NCBI GenBank assembly: GCA_903921785.1
Contig: CAIXRH010000167.1
Location: 1-35,225 of the forward strand
Length of the DNA: 35,225 bases
Direction of reading: 5' to 3'
Origin: an uncultured Pseudomonadota bacterium
Lineage (GTDB): Bacteria > Myxococcota_A > UBA796 > SXON01
Under the pieces are notes generated by a model. It had not been told where the DNA came from. It made no database searches and saw only the letters and a list, made by a program, of their open reading frames with translations. A program made the position numbers and the translations under genes. Position 1 is the first letter of the stretch, and every line of letters starts with the position of its first letter. Shown here piece by piece: positions 14,680 to 23,099 of the stretch.

Positions 14680-16374
14680 ATGCGGGAAGGCCCGATGGTA
14701 CCAGAATGGATCGAGCTGCTGCTCCTTCCCCTCTTCCCGCCCGGGCTGCGTGCGCGCCCGGTGGACGCCCGTCGGTGGGTGATCCTCTCCAGCTTCTTGC
14801 TCACCCTGGTCGTGGCGGCCGCCTTCCTGGGCTTGCGGTTCCTGCAGGGCGGGGCGGGGGTTCGCCTGTGGCCGCTCGCGTTGGCGCCCGTCTTGTCCTC
14901 CGTCTGCTACGCCATCTGGAGGTGGCTCCCCGATCGGCGGACCCTCGCGCTCACGGTTTTCTTCGGCGGGCTCGCCTTCGTCATCCCCGCGAACACCGCG
15001 TTCGGAGATGGGCTCGCCAGCTCCACCCTCCCTGCCGTCGCGATCGTGCCCATCTCCTGTGTCTACCTGATCGGGGTGGACGCGGGGTTGCACGCGATCT
15101 GGGCGGTCCTCGCCGTGCTGGCCGGGATCGGGGTGGCAGCGGTCTCCGGCGCGTTCCAGTTCCCGACGCCGTCGGCGCCGCCCGACGATGAGCTGTTCGG
15201 CATCGCGGCCGCCATGGCGCTCTCGCTGATGTCGTGGTTCGTGGTCTCCGTGTATGAGCGCGAACGGCAGTCGACCATCGAGGCCCTCCAGGTGAGCGAG
15301 CGCCGCTACCTGCTCGCGTTGCGCGCGGAAGGGGCGGGGGTGGCGGAGTGGCGCCCGGGGACCCCGGATTGTTTCGTGTCCCCGCGTCTCGCCCAACTCC
15401 TGGGCTTCCGGGAGGCGAAGGACCGCGTGCACCTGGAGGCGATCTACGGCCCGCTCGCGGAAGACGACGCCGCAGTGCTCCGAAGCCGGCTCGGGGAGTC
15501 CCTCCGAGGGGGCGGGGGGTTCCGTACGGAGACGACGGTCGTGCTCCCCGGGCTGCCCCCGCGGTGGCTCGCGTGGGAGGGGGTGGCCGAGGACGGCACC
15601 GACGGCGATCGGCGCGTGGTGGCCATCGTGCGCGACGTCACCGAGGATCACCGGGTCGCCCAGCTCAAGGACGACTTCGTGGCCACGGTCAGCCACGAGC
15701 TGCGTACGCCGCTCACCACGATCCGCGGGGCGGTGGGGCTGCTCGATGCGGGCGTGGGCGCAGGGCTCGATGCGGACGGCAGGGAGCTGGTGGCCCTCGC
15801 GAGGCGGGGCACCGAGAGGTTGGCGACCCTGGTCGATGACCTCCTCGACTCCCAGCGTCTGGAGCTGGGTCGGCTGCCCTTGCACCTGGGCCCCACCGAC
15901 CTGGGGGAGCTGCTCTATCGGGTGGCGGAGGCCCACCGGCAGATGGCCGGGGAGCGTCGGGTGAGCATCGAGGTGGACGTCCCGCCCCAGGCCAACATCG
16001 TGATCCGCAGCGACCCCCGGCGCGTGGAGCAGATCCTCACCAACCTCGTGAACAACGCGTGTAAGTTCACGCGGGCCGGGACCCTGGTGCACGTCCGCGC
16101 CCGCAGCTCCCTCGGCGGGGTGCGGGTGGAGGTAGAGGACCACGGTCCGGGCATCCCGGAGAGCTTCCGCCCCCGGCTGTTCGAGAAGTTCGCCCAGGCG
16201 TGGGGCGGGGCGGCGCGGCCCAAGGGCGGCACCGGCCTCGGCCTGAGCATCGCCCGCGCGCTCGCGATCCGGCTCGGTGGCCGGATCGGGGTGGAGAGCG
16301 TGGAGCTCGCCGGGGCCACCTTCTGGGTGGAGCTCCCCGCGCGGTTGGTGAACACCAACGCCGACGAGGAGTAA
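14680..16374 (+). CDS. Membrane sensor histidine kinase with PAS domain (orphan)
   Basis: 564 residues. Residues about 30-195 contain five or six hydrophobic segments (for example WVILSSFLLTLVVAAAFLGL and LPAVAIVPISCVYLIGV). A PAS-like region (about 205-325) ends in the PAC-type VVAIVRDVTEDH. HisKA has the phospho-acceptor H339 in SHELRTPLT. The ATPase domain has the N box (NLVNNACKF), the G1 box DHGPGIP and the G2 box GGTGLGLSIA. All kinase motifs look intact. No response regulator is next to it; the closest is at 6406. A second ATG at 14695 is an alternative start; the first is preceded by GGGGAAG. It ends 30 bases from the convergent lipoprotein gene. The multi-helix input domain is not one I can name. 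Confidence 0.9.
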   Translation: MREGPMVPEWIELLLLPLFPPGLRARPVDARRWVILSSFLLTLVVAAAFLGLRFLQGGAGVRLWPLALAPVLSSVCYAIWRWLPDRRTLALTVFFGGLAFVIPANTAFGDGLASSTLPAVAIVPISCVYLIGVDAGLHAIWAVLAVLAGIGVAAVSGAFQFPTPSAPPDDELFGIAAAMALSLMSWFVVSVYERERQSTIEALQVSERRYLLALRAEGAGVAEWRPGTPDCFVSPRLAQLLGFREAKDRVHLEAIYGPLAEDDAAVLRSRLGESLRGGGGFRTETTVVLPGLPPRWLAWEGVAEDGTDGDRRVVAIVRDVTEDHRVAQLKDDFVATVSHELRTPLTTIRGAVGLLDAGVGAGLDADGRELVALARRGTERLATLVDDLLDSQRLELGRLPLHLGPTDLGELLYRVAEAHRQMAGERRVSIEVDVPPQANIVIRSDPRRVEQILTNLVNNACKFTRAGTLVHVRARSSLGGVRVEVEDHGPGIPESFRPRLFEKFAQAWGGAARPKGGTGLGLSIARALAIRLGGRIGVESVELAGATFWVELPARLVNTNADEE

Positions 16375-16404
16375 GCTCCTCGCCCGCGTCGGGTTCGGCC
16401 CGGA

Positions 16405-17163
16405 TCAGACCCCGGTGTCGACGCTCGCGGAGCCGGACTGCCCGTCGCCCTTGATGGTGTCGTAGAGCATCACGTCCTCGCCGCTGACCTGCTTGGCCGT
16501 GAAGTCGGTCGCGGTCTGGGTGCAGGAGTCGCTGAGCGTGATGGTGCAGTCGCTGTCCTTGCAGTCCTTCACGTCGTAGTCGTTGGCCTGCGGGTAGAGG
16601 TCCCCGCTCTCCTTGTAGACCAGGTACTGGTCCGACGGGATCTGGCCTTCGTAGACGCTGGTCTCGCCTTCATCCCACTTGTCCGACTCGGTGTACTCCC
16701 GGGTGGAGGTGGAGGAGCCCGAGACGGTGCCCGCGATGTCCGCGAACGGCGGCTGGGTGATGTGGAAGGTGGTGGTGGTGACCGAGTGGAAGGACTCGGT
16801 GTAGGAGTAGCCGGACTTGTGCTCCGCGGTGTCGCTTCCCTGGGTGTCTTCGGCCCAGGTGAACGTCCACCCGTCGCCCTCGGCCACGCCGGGGTACGCG
16901 GAGTCGCCCCAGGTGAGCACCGCGGTGCCGCCGCTGGTCGGCGCGATGTGGAAGAAGCCGACGCTGTCGGCGCCGGTGTAGGACTCGGTGTAGGTCCAGT
17001 CGCTGGAGCCGCCGTCGGAGGGGTCGGGCGAGAAGCCGTCGACGAAGTTCTCGTCGAGCGTGGTGTCGCACTCGATGGATCCCTCTACGTAGGGGATCGT
17101 GATCATGTACACGCCGCTCGGCGTGCAGGCGCCGAGGAGCAGCAGGGCAGGAAGGAAGCGCAT
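16405..17163 (-). CDS. Lipoprotein with repeated YTES motifs, function unknown
   Basis: 252 residues from the ATG at 17163, which places the lipoprotein signal MRFLPALLLLGAC at the N-terminus (Cys13) and has a GGAG site about ten bases upstream; the frame is open further upstream but that part lacks a signal. The mature protein is rich in Ser, Thr, Tyr and Asp and contains three related stretches: WTYTESYTG, YSYTESFHS and REYTESDKW, separated by beta-type sequence, suggesting an internally repeated beta fold. Four Cys lie near the end (VKDCKDSDC, LSDSC and an earlier ECD). I do not recognise the family. It lies downstream of the ABC exporter operon on the same strand with an 88-base gap, so it could be read through or have its own promoter. 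Confidence 0.82.
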   Translation of the reverse strand: MRFLPALLLLGACTPSGVYMITIPYVEGSIECDTTLDENFVDGFSPDPSDGGSSDWTYTESYTGADSVGFFHIAPTSGGTAVLTWGDSAYPGVAEGDGWTFTWAEDTQGSDTAEHKSGYSYTESFHSVTTTTFHITQPPFADIAGTVSGSSTSTREYTESDKWDEGETSVYEGQIPSDQYLVYKESGDLYPQANDYDVKDCKDSDCTITLSDSCTQTATDFTAKQVSGEDVMLYDTIKGDGQSGSASVDTGV

Positions 17164-17204
17164 GTGGTGGACTCCGGAGAGGAGCGCGCGGTAATCCACA
17201 CCTC

Positions 17205-17230
17205 GCCGGCTGGCAAGGCGTGAAGCCGGC
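17205..17230 (-). terminator. Weak hairpin after ABC permease gene
   Basis: GCCGGCT (17205-17211) and AGCCGGC (17224-17230) form a 7-base stem with a 12-base loop, 22 bases past the stop of the second permease. No T-run. It may partly separate the ABC operon from the downstream lipoprotein gene. Confidence 0.3.
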
Positions 17231-17251
17231 CTCTTCACCGGACAATCGCGG

Positions 17252-18049
17252 TCAGGAGCTGGCGCTGGCGTACCGGGAGAGCGCGAGGCGGAGGACGCCA
17301 CGCGAGACCACGAGCATCCCTCCGGCGGTGGCGAACGCGCCGAGCACCAACGACGCGTCGAGGCGGTGGAGCAACGCCATCGCGGGGTAGCTGGAGACCA
17401 GCGCCACGGGCACGACCGTGGTCAGCGCGATCCGGAGCCCTCGCCCATACACGCTGACGGGCCACCGCCCGGCGTCGGTCACCGCGCTCAGGAGGAACCG
17501 GAGGTTGTCGACGCGGACGAACCAGAAGCTGGTGCACACCACCAGGAGCCACAGCCCGTAGGTCGACGCGAGGCCCGCCATGAGCAGACCCGCCGCCAAC
17601 GCGGTGTCCGCGACGGTCGGGGCCCCCAGGCGCATGAGCGCCCCGACGACCACCACGATGCCGGCGAGCAGCTCCCAGATCGCGGTCGGCGCGACGCGGG
17701 AGAACGAGAGCACGAGCTGCGCGTCCACCGGGCGGAGCAGCAGGTAGTCCAGCGCGCCGGTGCGCACCCCCTCCACGATCGAGCCGAGGTTCGGCTCCAC
17801 GATCCCGCTCACAAACGCGTTGTAGAGCAGGAAGAAGCCGGTGACCAGGAGCGCCTGGTCCAGCGTCCAGCCCTGGATTTCGGGCACGCGTGCGTAGACC
17901 AGGAACAGCGGCGCGGCCACCCCCGCGGCGGAGAGGGCCCCCACGAGGAACTCGGCGATGAAGCTGGCCCGGTACTGCATGGCGGTGAGGAGCGCGGCCC
18001 GCACGAGCGCCCAGACCGCCTCCATGTGCATCCGGGGCCACCACCGCAT
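17252..18049 (-). CDS. ABC-2 family permease (second subunit, COG3694-like)
   Basis: 265 residues from the ATG at 18049, whose first base is the last base of the upstream stop (TGATG). Six hydrophobic segments, starting after a short cytoplasmic helix (FIAEFLVGALSAAGVAAPLFLVY, ALLVTGFFLLYNAFVSGIV, then four more). The cytoplasmic loop GSIVEGVRTGALDYLLLRPVDAQL matches the conserved EGxxRxGxLDxxLLRP segment of ABC-2 permeases of the COG4587/COG3694 group. It should form the membrane part of an exporter together with the 18049-18894 product. The frame continues upstream of 18049 but overlaps the other permease gene, so the ATG is chosen. Substrate unknown. Confidence 0.9.
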   Translation of the reverse strand: MRWWPRMHMEAVWALVRAALLTAMQYRASFIAEFLVGALSAAGVAAPLFLVYARVPEIQGWTLDQALLVTGFFLLYNAFVSGIVEPNLGSIVEGVRTGALDYLLLRPVDAQLVLSFSRVAPTAIWELLAGIVVVVGALMRLGAPTVADTALAAGLLMAGLASTYGLWLLVVCTSFWFVRVDNLRFLLSAVTDAGRWPVSVYGRGLRIALTTVVPVALVSSYPAMALLHRLDASLVLGAFATAGGMLVVSRGVLRLALSRYASASS

Positions 18050-18894
18050 CAGGCCCCCACCGCGCCGTAGCGGCGGATGCCCGTGCGCCAGGTGAGCGCC
18101 GCGAGCGCGCTCAGCGCGACGACCCAGCCCCATTGGGTCGCGAGGGTCGAGGCGGGGTCCACCTTGCCGAGCAGCACGTCGATGGGCGCGCCGAGCGTGG
18201 AGTAGAACGGGAGCAGCCGCGTTCCGGCGACGGCCCACGCCGGGAAGAGGTCCAGCGGGACGAAGTAGCCAGCCAAGAGCGACCAGATCGCGAACCACGC
18301 CGACCAGAAGCCCATCGACTGCTCGAACCAGAAAGCGAGCATCCCGAAGAGCGCCTGGACGGTCCAGGCCAGGATGAACGACGCGAGGACCGAGGCCACG
18401 AACGCGAAGAACACGGTGGGGGAGGGGAGGAAGAGGACCTCGGGGCGCCACCACGCGAGCGCGCCGACGAGCGGGAGCAGCACCCCGGCCCGGAACGGCA
18501 ACGCCGAGAGCGTCTCCGCGAAGTTGTAGACCAGGGGGTTCATCGGGCGGAGCAGCTTGGGGGAGAGCTCCCCCTTGCGGATCGCCCAGTTGAGCTCCCA
18601 GACGATCCAGCTCCCGGTGAGCTGCCGCACCACGAGGTTCACCGCGAAGTATCGGGTGAACGCGAGCTGGTCGTATCCCCCCACCGGGCCGCCGGTCGAG
18701 GCCGCGTTCCACAGGGAGAGCATCACCAAGGGGAGCGTGGCGCTGAGCACCCAGATCACCATCTCCGCGCGGTACGCCACCAGGCCGGCGAAGGCGACGC
18801 GGAGCACCGCCGGCCACGCCCGGATGAGGTGGGTCACCCGCGCCCCGGGGCCCGAGCCCAGCCAGACCCGCTCTTCCGGCGCGCCTGCGCTCAC
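18049..18894 (-). CDS. ABC-2 family permease (first subunit, COG4587-like)
   Basis: 281 residues from GTG 18894, overlapping the ATPase stop by GTGA. About six membrane helices; the first follows VAYRAEMVIWVLSATLPLVML. The loop WAIRKGELSPKLLRPMNPL is the first-subunit version of the xGxLxxxLLRPxxP coupling segment seen in the partner permease. Known: such paired permeases make a heterodimeric exporter with one type of ATPase. Members of this group sit next to drug-resistance, daunorubicin-like and polysaccharide or lipid export genes, so the cargo cannot be read from the permease itself. Confidence 0.9.
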   Translation of the reverse strand: MSAGAPEERVWLGSGPGARVTHLIRAWPAVLRVAFAGLVAYRAEMVIWVLSATLPLVMLSLWNAASTGGPVGGYDQLAFTRYFAVNLVVRQLTGSWIVWELNWAIRKGELSPKLLRPMNPLVYNFAETLSALPFRAGVLLPLVGALAWWRPEVLFLPSPTVFFAFVASVLASFILAWTVQALFGMLAFWFEQSMGFWSAWFAIWSLLAGYFVPLDLFPAWAVAGTRLLPFYSTLGAPIDVLLGKVDPASTLATQWGWVVALSALAALTWRTGIRRYGAVGA

Positions 18895-19859
18895 GCGCCC
18901 TCCTCCGCGCGGTTCCCGCGGAACACCCGGCCGATCACCTCGTCCAGCGGCGGGACCTCCACCCCGAGCTCCACCAGCGGGGCGACGGCCAGGACCCGCT
19001 GCAAGAGGGCGTTCACCGCCTCCGCCGGCACCGTCGCCACCATCCGCCCCTCGGTCGCGGAGAACCCCAGCGGCACCAGCTCGGGGAGCACCTGTTGCAC
19101 GACGACTCGCCGCTCGGGGGCGACCTGGCGGGTGAGGGTGTCCACCGCGCCGTCGAAGCGCAGGCGTCCCTGGTCGATGATGAGCAACCGCGGGGTCAAC
19201 GCCGCGATGTCCTGCATGTAGTGGCTGGTGAGGATCACCGTGGCCCCGGTGCGGCGATTGTGCTCGGCGATGAACTGGCGCACCTGCACCTGCATCTCCA
19301 CGTCGAGGCCGATGGTGGGCTCGTCGAGGAAGAGCAGCTGCGGGCGGTGGATCAGCGCGGCGATGAGCTCACACTTCATCCGCTCGCCGAGCGACAGGTT
19401 GCGTACCGGGCGCTCCAGGAGCGGTTCGGCGCGCAGGAGCGCCACCAGCTCGTCCAGCGTCTCCCGGTAGGCCTTGCGGTCTACCCCGTACATCGCACGG
19501 TTGAGCTCGAAGGTCTCCTGGGCTGGCAGGTCCCAGAGCAGCTGCTGCTTCTGCCCCATCACCAGGGTGATGCGCTGGAGGAACGCTGGCTCGCGGGCCT
19601 GGGGGACGTGCCCCGCGACGTCGATCTTCCCGGAGGTCGGGTACAAGAGCCCGGAGAGCATCTTGAGCGTGGTGGTCTTCCCCGCGCCGTTGGGGCCGAG
19701 GAAGCCGACGCGCTCGCCGGCGGCGATGGAGAACGAGAGGTCTGCGACGGCGTGGACCTCCTTGTACTCCCGGTCAAAGAACGAGCGGAACGACGCGGCC
19801 AGCCCCGGCTTCTTCACCGGGACGCGGTAGGTCTTGGAGAGGCCGCGGACCTCGATCAC
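18891..19859 (-). CDS. ABC exporter ATPase (COG4586-like)
   Basis: 322 residues from GTG 19859, overlapping the upstream hydrolase stop by GTGA. Walker A GPNGAGKT (55-62), Q-loop region near MGQKQQLLWDLP, signature LSLGER (155-160, with L in place of the first G of LSGGQ, typical of this subgroup), Walker B LLFLDEP (175-181), D-loop GLD, and H-loop His213 (LTSHYMQD). An insertion before Walker A (KKPGLAASFRSFFDREYKEV) and a C-terminal extension of about 90 residues are hallmarks of COG4586 ATPases. No other start fits: the GTG follows directly on the family N-terminus IEVRGLSKTY. With the two permeases downstream it completes an exporter. Confidence 0.93.
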   Translation of the reverse strand: MIEVRGLSKTYRVPVKKPGLAASFRSFFDREYKEVHAVADLSFSIAAGERVGFLGPNGAGKTTTLKMLSGLLYPTSGKIDVAGHVPQAREPAFLQRITLVMGQKQQLLWDLPAQETFELNRAMYGVDRKAYRETLDELVALLRAEPLLERPVRNLSLGERMKCELIAALIHRPQLLFLDEPTIGLDVEMQVQVRQFIAEHNRRTGATVILTSHYMQDIAALTPRLLIIDQGRLRFDGAVDTLTRQVAPERRVVVQQVLPELVPLGFSATEGRMVATVPAEAVNALLQRVLAVAPLVELGVEVPPLDEVIGRVFRGNRAEEGA

Positions 19860-20728
19860 CAGGAGACCTTCTTCGCCTGCTTGTCCGCCTCCGCGACGCT
19901 CCCCCCGGCCATCCACGCCGATGCGTCGCCGCCCGTCTGCTGCACCAGCCAGGCCACCGCGTATTGCTGGATGAGCGCCGCGCGCGCGTCGTCCTGGTCG
20001 CCGCAGAAGGCGGTGCAGGTGCTGTCGGTGTTGGACTCGAAGTCGCAGTGGTCGGCGTCGGTGACGGTCACGGTCCATTGCTCGCCGCCGGTCTTCCAGC
20101 CGTAGGCGGAGCCGTCGGCATTGCAGGTGCCCGGCTCGCCGTGGAGCAGCAGCGCCGCGCCGGTGACGTCCTGGTCGGCGCCGGTGCCCAGCGAAGAAGC
20201 ATCCACCGGGTCGAGGCCCACCCAGGCGTCGGCGTGGGCGAGGCCGGCGCCGATGAGGCTGGCGAGGCCACCGGCGGAGTGGCCCACCATGAGCACCTCG
20301 GGGCCGGCGACGGGGAGCGCCTGCACCTCCGGCAGGAGGTCGTTCGCCAGCCACTCGCCGTTCGCCTGGTGGTCGGAGAACTCCGGGAGGTCGGGCGCGA
20401 CGACCAGGAAGCCCCAGCTCGCGGCGTGGGCGGCGGCGTCGACGTGCTGCTCCTTTTTGCGGAAGAAGCCGTGGGCCCAGAGGACCACCGGGAACGGGCC
20501 GTCTCCGGAGGGGGTGTACACATCCACGTCCGCGCCCGCGAGCTTGGCCCCTTTGGCGGAGACCGTGTAGGGGCCGTCACCGGCGGCGTAGGTGACGCCG
20601 GGGTCGCTGGTGTCGCCCCCGCCGGTGTCGCCCCCGCCAGAGTCGGCGGTGTCAGCACCGGAATCACGTCCGGCCCCTGTGGAGGTGTCGATGGGGGCGG
20701 TGGTGCAGGCGAAGAGCGTGAAGAGCAT
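19856..20728 (-). CDS. Alpha/beta-hydrolase lipoprotein (chlorophyllase/dienelactone-hydrolase-like)
   Basis: 290 residues. MLFTLFAC gives a lipobox with Cys8, then an Asp/Ser/Gly/Thr linker to about residue 45 (repeated DTGGGDT). The hydrolase fold starts with DVDVYTPSGDGPFPVVLWAHGF, has the nucleophile elbow GHSAGG with Ser151, and a candidate His227 in DADHCDFES; Asp173 or a nearby Asp may complete the triad. The fold and motif spacing resemble chlorophyllase/PET-hydrolase-like enzymes acting on esters. Four Cys near the end (GTCNADG, HCDF, STCTAFCG) probably form disulfides. It is the first gene of the ABC exporter operon and is coupled to the ATPase by a GTGA overlap, which suggests that it acts on the exported or imported compound at the envelope (inference). 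Confidence 0.87.
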   Translation of the reverse strand: MLFTLFACTTAPIDTSTGAGRDSGADTADSGGGDTGGGDTSDPGVTYAAGDGPYTVSAKGAKLAGADVDVYTPSGDGPFPVVLWAHGFFRKKEQHVDAAAHAASWGFLVVAPDLPEFSDHQANGEWLANDLLPEVQALPVAGPEVLMVGHSAGGLASLIGAGLAHADAWVGLDPVDASSLGTGADQDVTGAALLLHGEPGTCNADGSAYGWKTGGEQWTVTVTDADHCDFESNTDSTCTAFCGDQDDARAALIQQYAVAWLVQQTGGDASAWMAGGSVAEADKQAKKVSW

Positions 20729-20826
20729 GGGGGCCTCGACGGGCCAGCGTAACTCCGGCGCCGGGCGCCCCGATGGTGAGCCGGACCCTGCATCCGCGCG
20801 CTCGGTCGGCTAATCGGGCGCGCATC

Positions 20827-21741
20827 GTGTCCCTCACCATCCTCGGGCCTGAGCGCCCGGACGGGGTCCTCCCCGCAGTCCTCGCCCGTCGCGCCGTCAC
20901 TGGCCCGGTGGCCCTCATCAGCGCCGGCTGGCGCTACGATGAAGCTCGCGACGAGCCGCTGCGGGCGGCCCTGCCGAACGAGGTCCGCAACCTCCGCCTG
21001 TACGACCGCTTTCGCCACCTCGAGCGCGACGCGACCGACGTCATCGCGCCGTACACCCGGAAGCAGGACGCGCTGCGCAAGACGAAGGAGCGCTACCGGC
21101 TGCGGGTCCACGAGTCGCTCTCCATCGCCTCGGCGCTGTTGCGGGAGAACGGCGATCTGGAGTGTCCCTGGTTCCGGCAGGCGATCCGTCACCTCCAAGA
21201 GGTCGACGACCTGTTCCTCGCCGAGGTCCGCGGGCTCCACGACCGCTACGAGACCGAGTGCCGTCCTGGTGACCACCCGCTCGTACGCCGGCAGCGCGAC
21301 GAGATTCGCGAGCAGCTCGATGGTTGCGCGGCGCTGCTCATCGCCGGTGGCCACATCGGCGTGCTCCGCAACCGGGCGTTCTTCTTCGACCTCGGCCCGC
21401 TCATCACCGACCGCCCGATCTACGCCTGGAGCGCCGGCGCGATGTTGTTGACTGAGCGCGTGCTGCTCTACCACGACCACACCGCGTACGGTCCGGGCAC
21501 GGCCGAGCTCCTCGACCACGGGTTCGGGCTGCTTCGCCAGACGGTCTTCCTCCCCCACGCCCGAGAGCGGCTCGACCTCGGCGATCGGGTGCACCTCGCG
21601 GTGCTCTCGCGCAGACTGGCGCCGCGGCAGGTGGTCGGGCTGGAGAACGGGGCCGTCTTCGAAGACGGGCGGTACAGCGGCCGCGAAGGCGCGGCGTTCA
21701 CCATCGCGAACGACGGGAGCGTGCATGCAGAGGCTCCTTGA
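20827..21741 (+). CDS. Peptidase S51 / type 1 glutamine amidotransferase-like protein
   Basis: 304 residues from GTG 20827; the frame is open back to an ATG at 20773, but those 18 codons are Arg-rich and unlike the family. The N-terminal Rossmann strand PVALISAGW, the GGHIGVLRNR loop, and the nucleophile elbow YAWSAGAM with Ser202 match the S51 family (dipeptidase E, cyanophycinase). The His244 in VFLPHARERLD and the VVGLENGAVF segment occupy the places of the family's DPH and GIDEGTA motifs. A charged helical insertion (about residues 50-150) is larger than in dipeptidase E. Cytoplasmic. A hydrolase acting on a peptide or Asp-containing amide is the family expectation; the substrate is unknown. 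It overlaps the esterase gene by 17 bases. Confidence 0.75.
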   Translation: MSLTILGPERPDGVLPAVLARRAVTGPVALISAGWRYDEARDEPLRAALPNEVRNLRLYDRFRHLERDATDVIAPYTRKQDALRKTKERYRLRVHESLSIASALLRENGDLECPWFRQAIRHLQEVDDLFLAEVRGLHDRYETECRPGDHPLVRRQRDEIREQLDGCAALLIAGGHIGVLRNRAFFFDLGPLITDRPIYAWSAGAMLLTERVLLYHDHTAYGPGTAELLDHGFGLLRQTVFLPHARERLDLGDRVHLAVLSRRLAPRQVVGLENGAVFEDGRYSGREGAAFTIANDGSVHAEAP

Positions 21742-22876
21742 GCTCATCGCGCAGCTCGAGCGCCGCGGGGCCGATCGCCGCGCGCTGCTCGAAACGTTCG
21801 TCAAGGACACCACGTTCCCCCTGGTGACCGACGATCACGCCGTCTTCTTCTTCTGGGACGGCGAAGCCACCGAGGCCGTTTTCCTCCAGCACTGGGTGTT
21901 CGGCCTTCCGTCGCGCATCGAGCTCCGGCGGATCCCGCATACCGATGCGTTCTACCTCCCGCTCGATCTGCCCAAGCGCGCGCGGGTGGAGTACAAGTTC
22001 GAGGTGGTGAAACACGGGCACGGGCGATGGAGCGCGGATCCGCGTAACGGTCGTCGGGCGTACGATCCGTTCGGCTCCAACAGCGTCTGTCCGGCGTCGA
22101 GCTACCAGGAACCCGAGTGGACGGTGACCGACCCGAGCGCCCGAGGGGGGACGATGGTGTCGGGCCAGGTCCATTCCAAAGCCTTCCGGGAGGATCGGGA
22201 CTTCCAGGTCTACGTGCCGTACGGCGCCCGGGCGGGGAAAGAATACCCGCTGGTCATCGTGCACGATGGCGCCGATTTCCAGAACTTCGCCCAGATGCGG
22301 ACCTGCCTGGACAACCTCATCCACCGCCACGAGGTGGCGCCGATGCTGGTGGCGTTCACCAACGGCGTGCGTCGGAACGTGGAGTACGCGGCAAACCCGA
22401 GGCAGGCCGACTACCTGGCCACTGAGCTACTCCCCCACCTCCGCCGCGAGTTCCCGGTGCTGGAGGGTCCGGAGTTCCACGGGATCATGGGCGCGTCGTT
22501 CGGGGCGGTCTCTTCGCTGCATGCCGCGGTGAAGCACCCGGGCACCTGGGGCCGCCTGCTCCTCCAGAGCGGCAGCTTCGCCTTCACCGACATCGGGGAC
22601 CACGAGCGCGGCGCGCTCTGGGACCCGATCGTGAAGTTCGTCAACGAGTTCCGGGCCAACCCCCCGAAGCTCGACGCCCGCGTGTACCAGAGCTGCGGCA
22701 CGTTCGAGTCGCTCATCTACTACAACCGGAGCTTGTTCCCGGTCTTCCAGAAGAGCGCCGAGGCCGCCCGGTTCACCGAAGTGCCCGACGGCCACAACTG
22801 GATCAACTGGCGGGACCGGCTGCGCGAGGGGCTCACGTGGTTGTTCCCGGGGCCCCTCTGGATGTACTACGAGTAG
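21725..22876 (+). CDS. Fes-like esterase (enterochelin-esterase family)
   Basis: 383 residues, no signal peptide. Residues about 30-135 form an N-terminal immunoglobulin-like domain of the type that precedes enterochelin esterase and glycogen-branching enzymes (AVFFFWDGEATEAVFLQHW, YKFEVVKHGHGRWSADP). The esterase-D-like domain follows: FQVYVPYGARAGKEYPLVIVHDGADF, nucleophile elbow GASFGA with Ser258, and catalytic His357 in DGHNWINWRDRL; the Asp or Glu of the triad may lie in the CGTFESL stretch. Ester hydrolysis is predicted. No siderophore synthesis or transport gene is near, so a Fe-enterobactin role is not supported by context. It begins inside the end of the S51-like gene, a sign of joint function. 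Confidence 0.85.
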   Translation: MQRLLELIAQLERRGADRRALLETFVKDTTFPLVTDDHAVFFFWDGEATEAVFLQHWVFGLPSRIELRRIPHTDAFYLPLDLPKRARVEYKFEVVKHGHGRWSADPRNGRRAYDPFGSNSVCPASSYQEPEWTVTDPSARGGTMVSGQVHSKAFREDRDFQVYVPYGARAGKEYPLVIVHDGADFQNFAQMRTCLDNLIHRHEVAPMLVAFTNGVRRNVEYAANPRQADYLATELLPHLRREFPVLEGPEFHGIMGASFGAVSSLHAAVKHPGTWGRLLLQSGSFAFTDIGDHERGALWDPIVKFVNEFRANPPKLDARVYQSCGTFESLIYYNRSLFPVFQKSAEAARFTEVPDGHNWINWRDRLREGLTWLFPGPLWMYYE

Positions 22877-22883
22877 GCCTTGG

Positions 22884-22904
22884 GCGTTAGACTTTAGGCT
22901 TTAG
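22884..22904. repeat. Three degenerate 7-base repeats
   Basis: GCGTTAG, ACTTTAG and GCTTTAG follow one another just after the esterase stop codon. Short and imperfect. Further on in the same spacer an 11-base direct repeat (GCCGCCCGCGG at 23071-23081 and 23088-23098) precedes a hairpin. The rest of the 285-base spacer (22877-23161) shows no gene. Confidence 0.5.
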
Positions 22905-23099
22905 TAGGTTGGCGGCTGGGGAGAGGTCGGTGCGGCGCGGGGAGGGGGTCAGGGCGCATCCCCACCCTCGGCGCGCCGGAGGACCGACGGCAAGCGCACG
23001 GTCGCGCTTCGAGCCACCGTCAGCGCTCCGGTGGCGGCAGCCGCTGTGGCGCGGGCTGCTCGCGTGCGGCGCCGCCCGCGGCCGGAGGCCGCCCGCGGG

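Noticed and set aside
14635-16143. 502-codon minus-strand frame antisense to the histidine kinase
   Set aside because: The plus strand has all kinase motifs; the antisense product is low-complexity.
16375-17301. Start of the YTES lipoprotein at 17301
   Set aside because: Would bury the lipoprotein signal at residue 47; the ATG at 17163 has a GGAG site and a proper lipobox.
22884-22904. Telomere-like TTTAG repeats
   Set aside because: Only three degenerate heptamers; far too short to carry meaning.
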